Below are positions 28,422 to 38,900 of a stretch of 64,000 nt of DNA, piece by piece. Where the stretch lies: the NCBI RefSeq assembly GCF_027744825.2, contig NC_071335.1, positions 12,289,501 through 12,353,500 of the forward strand, written 5' to 3'. How positions within the stretch are numbered: the first letter of the stretch is position 1; the number at the start of each line of letters is the position of its first letter. Under the pieces are notes generated by a model, which had not been told where the DNA came from, did not search any database, and saw only the letters and a program-made list of their open reading frames with translations. The position numbers and the translations under genes were made by a program. The DNA comes from Synchiropus splendidus. Taxonomy: Eukaryota > Chordata > Actinopteri > Syngnathiformes > Callionymidae.

Positions 28422-29141
28422 ATGACGCTGGACGGCGGACCCACCCAGGGCGCGGCCGACCAAAGGTTGAAGGACGCGCAGGGTGCAGGGGACCGGAGCG
28501 AGCGAGAGCCACCTGACCCGCACAAGTTGGGCCACACCGGGGTCCCGCTCAAGCCCCCGTACTCCTACATCGCTCTCATTACCATGGCGATCCTGCAGAG
28601 TCCAGAGAAGAGACTGACCCTCAGCGAAATCTGCGACTTCATCAGCCAGCGCTTCGTCTACTACCGGCAGAAGTTCCCTGCGTGGCAGAACTCCATCCGG
28701 CACAATCTGTCGCTCAACGACTGCTTCATCAAAACGCCCCGGGAGCCCGGGAACCCCGGGAAGGGCAACTACTGGACCTTGGACCCCATGTCTGCAGGAA
28801 TGTTCGAAAACGGCAGCTTTCTCCGGAGAAGGAAGCGGTTCAAGCGCCAGCACTTCCACCTGAGGATGGTGAAGGACAGCGGGATGCTGCCGGAGCGACG
28901 CCCGGTCTCGGGCTTTCCTCTCCCCGGAACTCAGCGAGCCTCAGCTGGACCGGACTTGTACCGTGACCTGGACGTTATTAGGGCGGCACCACAGAGCACC
29001 TTCATTAAAAGTTACGCGTCATCTTTCGGTGATGCGGGGGTCCCCTCTGTGCCTCCCCACATGCCCTTCATCCCACCGCTCTCCTTCCACGCCGTCATCC
29101 CCAGATTCCTGGTCCCCCCCTCTTTTACTGGAATTGTTTGA
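28422..29141 (+). CDS. FoxD-class forkhead transcription factor (single exon, short)
   Basis: An intronless frame of 239 residues from the ATG at 28422. The forkhead domain covers residues 44-142, from [20 protein letters not shown] through the recognition helix [15 protein letters not shown] to [13 protein letters not shown]. The DNA-binding N, H and S of NSIRHNLS are intact, and NYWTLDP...[17 protein letters not shown] is FoxD-type. I chose this start over an in-frame ATG at 28365 because FoxD proteins begin MTL. The protein is shorter than FoxD1-3, and I do not see the acidic N-terminal DIDVVGEG motif or a clear Groucho-binding motif at the C-terminus. That points to the divergent FoxD4/FoxD5 branch (fish foxd5), but the paralogue cannot be fixed by eye. 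Such proteins are nuclear repressors in early ectoderm and mesoderm. The GC-rich coding sequence contrasts sharply with its AT-rich surroundings. Confidence 0.9.
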   Translation: MTLDGGPTQGAADQRLKDAQGAGDRSEREPPDPHKLGHTGVPLKPPYSYIALITMAILQSPEKRLTLSEICDFISQRFVYYRQKFPAWQNSIRHNLSLNDCFIKTPREPGNPGKGNYWTLDPMSAGMFENGSFLRRRKRFKRQHFHLRMVKDSGMLPERRPVSGFPLPGTQRASAGPDLYRDLDVIRAAPQSTFIKSYASSFGDAGVPSVPPHMPFIPPLSFHAVIPRFLVPPSFTGIV

Positions 29142-29163
29142 GACTTCCCATGTTTCAATCACA

Positions 29164-29169
29164 AATAAA
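29164..29169 (+). terminator. FoxD-gene polyadenylation signal AATAAA
   Basis: Canonical hexamer only 22 bp after the stop codon. If used, the 3' UTR would be extremely short; other signals may be used. Confidence 0.5.
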
Positions 29170-29433
29170 AGCGACCATTTTCACGCTTTACTTCATTTAG
29201 CTCTGGTGACTTTTCAGTCGTGCAGTTTAGCTTAACAGATCACAAGTTGATATCTACTTATAACCATTAAACGATGTACGAAACTATATCATCGTCGTCA
29301 ACAAATTGAAGTTCTTATGATCAGTTTTTGAAAATCGATCGGCAAATAATGAAACATTTGATTTACGACTGTATTTCCCAACAATTCCCTTTGGCTCTTC
29401 AAATTGTCTCCTGTTGTTGCTGAATTGTCGAGT

Positions 29434-29435
<2 letters not shown>

Positions 29436-29486
<51 letters not shown>
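29436..29486. repeat. (TA)n microsatellite
   Basis: About 50 bp of uninterrupted TA repeats, 0.3 kb past the forkhead gene. Confidence 0.93.
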
Positions 29487-29488
<2 letters not shown>

Positions 29489-30877
29489 AGTGGAAAACAT
29501 TCTTCCTATTTGCAGAAAGCATAAAAAAGCAGAAAGCAATATTTGCAGCCCTACAGAGGTTTGGTTTGTTCAACTGCTGCCTAACAGTACAAGGGAAATC
29601 TGAGATTCCAGGACAACAGGTTTTGACTGTGAATTACAACAACTATGTCTTTAATTCTGATGCATAATCATATATTCATAATATTAATATTTTTAAGTAA
29701 AGCAATGGGATGTTGATGAATAATTATAAAAAAAAAATGTTGCTGTTGATTTAATTAAACAGGCAAAAGGAAGATGTGAAGATCACATTTCTCAGCATAT
29801 GATTAGAATGTAGACAATATTACCACGTTAAAGATGGAAAAACACTTTGAACTCTTAAATGATCATTTAATTTCTATAAGCGCAAAAACAAACATTTCCT
29901 GTAAATGAGTGGAAATAATTCACTGCCAAATCTTATTATTCAATACTATGTTTGAATATTGTTTAATAGCATTTCCTATGCATTGTTTTGTTTATAATCA
30001 TAATCTAAAATGTGTAGCAACTCAAATTAGGTATGTTAACTGAAACTTCAGATTATGCCCGATGTGATATATTACACTATACTGACATTTTACCTAAAAT
30101 TGGCTTTCTTCTGAATTTGATTATTAGTTTTGTGCTATTAGACATCCAGACAGTTCAGGATATGACAGAATCATCTACTGCAGTTAAAATAAGAAAATCA
30201 AACTTTCTATCCACGTTTTGTATAAGCTTGTGACTTAATCACAACAATTATTGTGTAATAGTAAAAATATAATAATAGTGCAAAAGTTACTAGGCATTTT
30301 ATTCTAGGTTTAGACAATAACATGGTTTCTTTTCAACACAGAACGATGAAATATGATCTGCTGTGAACGCATTTAAATACATTGAGAGTGATCAGTTTCT
30401 GCAGCAGCTCATTGTCTCACATCACAGGATTTGTGCGGAGGGAAAACACACACATTAATGCAAGGATGTTCAGACCTATTTAAACAGCCATATTTGACAA
30501 CGTGCTTTCAAATGAAACCGAAGGCCCCAAACACAAATCTTTCTTTTCTTATCTGTAAACAATCATTTGCTAAATGTTATATCTTACATTTAAACATGAG
30601 GACAGAATTGTAGTACTTCCATTCAGAAGTGTAAAACATACAACACAAAAATGGAAAACTTCTTTTCTGCACAATTAAAGGTTTAAAATAATTTCATTTA
30701 GCTCACAGATTCTGAGGCTTTTTCATTTACCAGCCAATGATTTATTTATTTGTGGATTTTTCACATTCTCTGGTTGAAGCTGCTGGAGAGCACCTAGTCA
30801 TACAGTTTAGGAAAGAGACCATGGATCATATGAATTTAAGTCAGCCACATTAAAAATTAAGCAAAAAAAAAATTCAG

Positions 30878-30920
30878 ATGTGCGTATTGTACTTTGTGGT
30901 TGAATGTACAATACGCGCAT
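30878..30920. repeat. Inverted repeat / hairpin, 15-bp arms
   Basis: Arms 30878-30892 and 30906-30920 are inverted complements with one T/G mismatch. Ten perfect pairs (CGTATTGTAC with GTACAATACG) sit next to the 13-nt loop. The stem is too short for a typical microRNA precursor. Function unknown. Confidence 0.6.
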
Positions 30921-32084
30921 TTCACAGACTTGTATCTATTAGTGCAAGAAAATGAATTTGCTTTTCTGATCATTCGGACTGAAAAACTTCTACAAGATTA
31001 AACCAAGAAATAAAGAATTGATATCTGGTTTTACCACACTTCACTTTTTGAGTCACAGAAACACCACCGTGAACTACTGTCTGACTGTGACTCTTAATCT
31101 GTGAGTGTGTTTATATCACCGGTAATGTTGGGAGGAAATCCCAGCTGAGATGTAACATCTGCTGCGATGTCTGAAGTGTGATGTGGTACAGAACAGGTCT
31201 TCTGCCGCCTGGAAATGACCACCTTCCGCCTCAATAATCCCCTCTTGAAGCGGCTTGCTTTTCCTGGCAGACTGGTGGAGTTTATTTCCATTCAGCATGT
31301 GAAGACATACACTGCAAACCGTAATATTTTGTTATGGTTTGTGGTCATTTAAAGCCAGTCAAATATATAATAAAGGAGCCGTCTATCATAGGATGACATG
31401 TATTTATGGGGGCAAAGTGGATCACATCAGTATGAGAAGTCTAGTTGAGGTATATCCATGTGATTCAATCCAACATTTTTTGAACTGAATAGAACTTGAA
31501 TTATAATATATGAAAAGTGTGCATTGCTTTTGTGTTATTATAAACTTAAAGGTTACTATACAGTATATCACAAAGAACTTTAGTGTGTTCATCTTGTTCT
31601 TGGTTAGAAAACCTGAAAAAAAGGACCTGATTCAACACAGTGAACTTGACCGACACCGAGGCATCAAAGCTGTCGTGCAAACATCTCATGCTCACGTTCT
31701 TTAACTAAATCCAAGGTAACAGGCTTGTTTTCTAAACAGCACGAGCGGTCCAAGTCAGCGCTCACCTGTTGGACAGTCTGTTTGTTGCCCTGTTGCCTCA
31801 TCACTAATGAGGAGCACTTAAGCCTTATTGTCGGAGGGATGCAGCCCGGATAAACAAAGGAAGTGTCGGCTATAAACATTTTGACAACCAACCCTAATGA
31901 GCTCTCTCTTAAGACCCTGCTCTGTAGTTCGGATGGGTGACCTCAGTTTTAACACAACCTCTGCGCCATCAATAACTTATCGGAATCAATTTCCTCAAGG
32001 TCAATAAAAGCAAGTCGCTGTCGACAATCCGGTTCCTGTATCTCTGGAGCTGGACCCAACTGAAGGTAGTTAAATACGGCCCTA

Positions 32085-32280
32085 CAGCAACATGGTTGTG
32101 GGTTTGAGTCCCATGCACTTTATTCCTTGCTGTATGTAGTTTTCCCCAAATTCCCGTGAGCCGCCCTCTGGGCAGGTGGTGACCTGAAATCGTCCGTGTT
32201 GTCTGAATGTCATGGCCTGTTGAGCTTTCCAGGGTGTCCCGCGCCTCTCATCCCTCCTTGCAGCCACCTGGTAGAAACCT
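32085..32280 (+). mobile_element. Degenerate tRNA-derived SINE copy
   Basis: It contains a B-box-like GGTTTGAGTCCC, a TGTAGTTTTCCCC word matching the SINE body, and a tail reading CCAGGGTGTCCCGCGCCTCTC. All are diverged forms of words in the fish SINE family represented at 49806-50125. Confidence 0.5.
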
Positions 32281-35092
32281 GGTAAAACAAATGTGATGTA
32301 AAGCTAATTACGTTGCTTCTAGCTCCCAGCAAGGTTTTCCGCAAATAAAACATTTATGCTCTTAATTCAATGAAATCCGACTCCGAACAAAAACAACTGG
32401 CCACCATTTAAAATGAACGTCGACTTGAGTGCGAAAGCTCTTAAAGGGAACATTGCGCAGCTGAAATAAACAACATGCTGTGGTATTTTGTGCCACCCTG
32501 AAGCCCATAAACATCACAAGTATCCCTCTTTCCTCTCCTCCTCCCATTTCCCTGCTTCTCCTCCCTCCAAACCGCTTCTCCTCTGCTCCGCATCTCCTCC
32601 TGTGTTGAGCTCTCGTAAAAAAAGGCTGACCTGACAGGTGCTGTGGAGCCGAGCCAGAGATCATTAATGAGTCCTGGCCTGATAATCCTTTCATTATTTT
32701 TGGATCAAACACTTGTTTCCTTCACCAGCTGCAGACACCAAGCCTGAATCAGCAGAAACAAACATCTGGGAAGAGTTTGGGTTTTTGAGAAGGGCCAACT
32801 TTGAGTAATAAGATAAAGGAGGGAGGAAAGGCAGAGTTAAAAGTGGATTTGTCATGTCAGCAGCGTGTTCTGGCTCAGCTGAGCGGGATGACGCCGTGGA
32901 GTCAGAAGTCATTGAGTCAAGCTCGACACCACCCTGGTCCAGACTACGCTTCTGTTGTGACCTGAAGTACGTGTAGGGTTGCCACGTCACTTTAGAATCC
33001 CCCAATAGCATGGGTGTCAAACTCCATCACACAAGGGGCCAAAAATAGAATTCTTCAATAGAAAAAAATAGTTTCATGGGCATGTAAACTAACTTTCCTG
33101 ACTCATGCATATGTCTCAGATGTTGAAGTCCTGCTCGCCATGATGCTGTAAGCAATAGAAGACCAAAGCCCACTGTTACATCACAGTGAGCTTGACTCCG
33201 CTTCCAGCACACCATTCCCACCTCCGTACTAGACCGAGCCCTGGCTGAGACTCTGTCTGCTTTGCGTCAGATAAGAGATGTTGTGCCAGATTTAAGTAAG
33301 CTGGTTATGATCTTAATTTAACATGTGTTGTGTGTGTGCACATGAACAGCACATACTCTCATGTGTGAAATGGTGTGTGGGCACATTTTCTAATTTTAAA
33401 TCAGAGATCAGTTTTGTCCAGGCACATACTGGTGTGTTCAATAGGGTCGAAAATAATTTATACAGTCAAACCAGTACATTAGTTGTTCTTTAAACTGAGT
33501 CAGACATCAGTGTCCTTGTTCAGCCTTCACAGCGCGTTGTCGCATCAGGCTTCTCTGTGGTTAAATAAACCGCCAACTCACAACACAGGAGAGGGTCTCG
33601 GGTTTCTTCTCGAGGGGCAAATGTTCTTCAACCTTTCAGCCAATTTCCAAGTTTTCCTTAGTTTTTAATTTGATTTCAACCATATGAGTCCAGTAGGGGT
33701 GGGGCTGAACAAGAAAACCTATATTGTGAATTTATAATTAATTAATTCCTATTAATCTCATTTTAATATTTGAGACCTATTTGAGAACGATAAGCATTTT
33801 TGTGCTTCTATTCTGTAGTTTACTAAACTTGAATTTTCCATCCATCAGTACAATCTCATTTAATCTTCTTCGTCATGGATGTTTTTCTTATGACATCATA
33901 TTGCATTGAAACCTTTCCCCTGTGAAAGAAAGTTAATACAAGATGAATCTGTTATTTGTGGTAATTATTTCTCTATGCAATTTATCAATCTAAGTTAATT
34001 TGTTTAAGTCCCAACATTATTATCCATAGCTTTTGCTGGTTGCCCCGATATCTTCTTTAACGGGAGACATTCAACTTTGAGACTTCTATTTCAATGATTC
34101 CTGGATATTTTAATTTCTATTTATGCGTCTTCCATTGCAACATTGCAGTGGTGCCCATTCCTCAACGGTTTTGTTTCCATGATGCTGCTCAGGAGAATGT
34201 GACTCCAAGCAGGATGGATAAAAAGACACTGATTATTATAGCAAACAATTACTGTAGGATAAATGGGATCCAACTGAGGCCCTTTTTGGTAAAAACAGCT
34301 CTTTTTATTTGAGAGAAATTACAATACAGCAACATAAAACAACATATTTACCTGGTTTGCTTTTATGGATTTGGCGCGAGCCTGAGTCTGAGTTTATAGG
34401 CCTACACACAAATACACTCCGGGAGACAACTGAACTTTGCAGGAACTCTTCACTGAGATAATGCAGTACATATGCCAACCAACTGGACAAACACGTCTTA
34501 AAAAAATGTTTTTACTAGAACTCAAACGGGTTTGTGAAAATAGTAAAGAAACTACAATACAGACGCCAGCACAACAGCAAGATAACTGTGGAAGCATTTA
34601 GGAGTATGTGCTGTTTTAAATGTAAGAGAATTGGAATCGGACGTCATCTTAATGTCGCACAAGTACTGGGGTCACCCGCAGGGCCACAGAGACCCAGGGA
34701 GTAGTCCACAGGCCATGGAAAATAAAATGTAATAACCATCATATTGTGTTTGATTTTGTGATTCCTGTTTTTGTTACACCATTGGCAATTATTGTGAAAA
34801 CTCAGCAATGAGACAAGTATTTGAGAGGATGTCATTTATCGTCCAGTGTTTCCAGTGTACTGAACCCATGGTAGTCCTCCGGGTCACACAGTGCCCTTGG
34901 AATAGCTCGAGGTTGCTAAATAGCATAACCAGTCTCAACATTAAAACCATGGGGTGGAAGTAAAGGAAACACTTCATGCAACCGAAAGCGGCTTTAATAT
35001 TTAGATTTTAAGAAAGCAATCACACCATATTTAAAAACTAAAGTTAAATACTAAAAACGGGTGTATGGTTGGAGCGCACTTGCAATTTTCAA

Positions 35093-35106
35093 CCAGTAGG
35101 TGGCAG
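35093..35106 (+). promoter_or_regulatory. CTCF-like motif (forward)
   Basis: CCAGTAGGTGGCAG matches the CTCF core closely and lies in the gap between the FoxD gene and lyl1. Immediately downstream (35120-35170) is a CpG-containing stretch ending in a good donor (CTAAG followed by GTAAGT), possibly a non-coding first exon. Confidence 0.45.
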
Positions 35107-35559
35107 TGCTCATGTTTATCATAGCGCGCCGTACGTCATTGGAGATGCTAACGCTAAGGTAAGTTAAAGGCTAAATTAGACGTCACGTTAGTGAACTATT
35201 TTCAACCATCATCCTGCGAAAGCCTTCAAGCTACAATGACAAGTACATATATTTTTAAATAATCGTTATTTTATTGCTTAACTGCTAGCTCAAGTTAGCT
35301 TCCAAGCTAACGTCTCTTAATCCATCTGCAAATTAGCTTGAAAAGCAACGTATTTGTTAAGTAAATGAGACAAAACATTTTGTAATGAAACAACAATATT
35401 TTTTTTGTAAATCGTTGAAAGCCGAAATTGTTAGTAATTGTTAGTAGTTAGTAATTTACTGGTCCATTTTTAAGATATTTCTCGGATTTTTTTCGAATTA
35501 TAAATTGGAATTAATTTATTAAATGCAGCTGATTTTCATTCTAAAGATGCTGAGACGGT

Positions 35560-35980
35560 GTGAGGTGTTTGTTGTGTGACAGAGGCATCAGGTGTCTGCC
35601 ACTTCTTGCTGTGGTGAGGTGCAGATTGACAGATGAGGTTTGAGTAGCTTCTCCATGGATAGTGATGTTTGCTGATGATGCAGTGATTTGTATCACGAGT
35701 AAGGATGATGCTGCAGGTGGAGAGGTGCAGGTGTGAGCTGGGACTGGGACGACTCATCTGTGATGGTTTGGACTGTCGGAGTTGGAGATGCTCAGGTTTT
35801 CATTAGAAGTGACACGGTCATATACAAGTCTTTCAGAGGGACACTTCATGTGGAGAAATTTGGGGACAGAAAATATTGGAGGACATTATTGATGAAGCAT
35901 GCGGAAGGTGAAGATAAGCAGGAAAACAACCAATGAGGTTCATGGATGGCGGCATGAAGTGACTTGTTGGGAAATGCAAG
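35560..35980 (+). mobile_element. LINE reverse-transcriptase fragment
   Basis: Around 35650-35735 the plus strand reads SPW, then MFADDAVICI and SKDD. This is the FADD catalytic box of non-LTR reverse transcriptases with its usual flanks. The sequence before and after fits the same fish LINE with frameshifts, ending near 35940-35955 in wording shared with 17118-17170. Dead fragment. Confidence 0.6.
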
Positions 35981-38900
35981 ATAGGTTGTGAGAGAGGGGA
36001 TAGGAACTGCAATCCATGATGTGGAATGATGTCAGAGGAAGACGATCCTTGTCATCAGCTGCATACATGAGCAGTATTGTAACGCCCATTTGATTGTTTT
36101 AAACTCCAATGCTATATTTTGCTGACTTTAACTCGCCCAATTGTGGTCCAATTTTAAATAATCACTGGTCATAAAGGTCTGTATTAGATGTGCCGCGCTT
36201 CCTGTAGCTCCTTACCAAGAGACGACGTTCAAAAAAATGACTGCAGTGCAGACATTGACGTTTGTCTGCTTTTTGTTTGCAGACAAAAGCACATTCGAGT
36301 AATACAAGGGTCTAATTTTTATCTTTAGATCCAAAACAAATGACATTCTGCAGTCGGGAGTCGGGAATCATCACCTCCTGGAAGCACACAAACAGTAATT
36401 GGACATGTTTTGACAGGTGGTCTTCACTGGTTTATACTGTATAATAGCACGCTGCGCAAGTTCCTGTGGGGATGGAAGGAGTGAACAAATGTGCGTGTGT
36501 GTGAAGATTTGTTTGTGTTTTGTCAAAATGGTAATGACAGACGACAAGGCCAAACACATACAGCCGCGCACACACACACTCGGAGAGTAGCAAAGTGCTT
36601 CATGAAACATGAAAGAGTTATTTTTGTCGCAGTTGTCTTCAGTCCCTCTCGGTTTTCATAAACTACCGAAGGCCGTGTCAAGGCACATCTGGTGGACACA
36701 TGCATATCTCCCCTCGCTCACCATTTCTCTCTCCTTCAGGCGGATTTGGTGTTAATCCCTCTCTCCTCCACCTGGTCTGGACCACCCACATCCTGAGTGG
36801 TGAGCTGCAGCGGCCCACCAGCAGAGAACACGTCTGTATGTGCGCAAGTGTGTGTTTCCAAACATCGGGTTAACAACAGTCGGGCTCAATTTAAAACATC
36901 CTTTGTGCGTTTTTGGGCCCAGCCGTAGGTATTGTGCGGTCGTCTTGCTTTAAAACTGCTCATAAAGGGTCAAATGAGCACATCTAAATGCATTTCCTGT
37001 ACCTGAAAATTAATATTCACACTATATTATTTACTGGAAATATAAAAAAATAATATGATGTTCAATCTTATGGAATGGCTTTATGTCCCTGTCAAAGTCA
37101 CTGACCAAAGAAACCGGCACCCCTTGCTGGATTTCTTCTGTTACAGTAGTTCTTCTGTTCTTGTCATGAACTTTAATTCACTTTATAAATGTCACATTTA
37201 AATCTCATTCTACTTCAAGGAGGTCATGGTTTTAATGCTGTTAGTTTGCCCATGTTCAAAATAAACGTTTGAATCCTGGATTTTTTTTTTCTTTTGAAGG
37301 AGGCTTTGTCGCTGGGTTTTGGAGGTGGGCTGAAGCTGCTTCTTGGAGGTTTGTGCTCTTTATTGTTTTTTTTTTTTGTTGTTGTTTTAATTGACATTTA
37401 TTTATACCATTTGTACCATGAAATGTAAAGTAATTTATTTGTGTCTGGAATTTTTGGTTTGCTTAGTTAGTGAACAAAAGCGTTTTCAGAAAAATATCAC
37501 TTTATTTGTCACTGCTGCTCAGACCCTACCAAATTCCTACCAAAAAAGTTTAAATTTAAACATTCTTGCTTCAATAGCAGTTTATCTTTTGCTATGCTTA
37601 ACATGCCATATTCCCTTTGTTATATATATATATATGTCAAGGGAATTTCTTTTTAAATGAAATATTTAGAATATATAACAGTCTTCCTGTTCATATAATT
37701 TTTGGTAACGCTGTAGAATGAAGAACAATACAGTAAACTTATAATTATGATGTTGTTTAGAGTGAACTTTCAGTGACCATTTCAGAGCAAAATATAGCCT
37801 GGTTGAAGATGATGCAAATTGGTATTTTATGATGATTAATTACAGGCTATTTTTATAATAATATATGTGCCTTAATCTTGAGCGAAATCAAATTTTTGCG
37901 TGCTGTAAATGATCGCAATTGAATCCATATGCCCCCATTTATACATAGAGCCTATGGTTTTTATTAATTTATTTAGTTCTTGCATCTTGCCTGCTTTTAT
38001 TTTACTGTATGGCATCACTTCTGTGAATTTGTCCCTTGTGGCTTATTTTCAAAAGGAGTTGACATTTCAGCTTTGGGAAATAATACATGAAACCTGTTGA
38101 AAATAATGACATGTTGATGCTTGAAAGATACACGCAGGTTCTCTTCAGGAGATGGTTCCGAGCAGATATGATGCAGTCCTTGATGTAGGAGGTGCCGACA
38201 GAAACATTCCTGTTTTTCACTGATTCACCAGCACTATGTTCCATTGATTAGGAGGTGTGCTGCATTTATGACATATATACAATAATGTCAAGTGTTAAAA
38301 TGAAATGTGTCATCTATATCTAAACCTTATCTCTACATCTTAATCTATCTATTTAATAAATGTATGTCAGAAGATTTAGATTTAACAATTAGATTTATGA
38401 TTTAGATATTGACTGTCATTTAAGTATTTGAAATGTGGCTAATTTTGCCTTAATGTGTGAATACATTGAAAAATTATACCGCTAAATCAGAGATAAAGGC
38501 GCTGCTTATTTCTTTGCAGTGCGCACCCCGTATCGACGGTGCAGTGTTTTGTCGCCATCTAGTGGAGCACTTGAACATAACAAACTGCTGTTGGTATTTC
38601 GTGGACTTGTTTATTTGAGCGTTGTTGAATAATGTCCATGTACTTGCGTTCCATTATTTTCATTAACATGTTTCCAGTTTCTCTTCGACACATTGTCGTC
38701 TTTTTAAAGTATTAATTTGTACCAATAACGCTATATGATTTTAATTTCTCAGAGTCTTTTGCATATTTTAAATGTCACATCCATTCATGATGACCATTAA
38801 GCTGCTGTTTGAATTGCCTTTCAAGTATAAATCAGGTGCTGACTCATCGTTAAAACCTCCTCATGCGATGCCCTTTTCACTAGAGCTTTAAAGTTTATGT

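Larger units (their letters stand above)
29487..35092. other. Intergenic between the FoxD gene and lyl1, proximal part
   Basis: No coding exon recognised. It is strongly AT-rich to about 31 kb, then more balanced. It contains the hairpin at 30878-30920 and a degenerate SINE at 32085-32280. From 33010 there is a block beginning GGGTGTCAAACTCC and GGGGCC, a signature of dispersed vertebrate repeats. Regulatory elements for the FoxD gene or lyl1 could lie here, but nothing in a single sequence proves it. Confidence 0.5.

Noticed and set aside
36261..36287. 9-bp perfect hairpin (TTTGTCTGC/GCAGACAAA)
   Set aside because: Too short to distinguish from chance in a 64-kb window.
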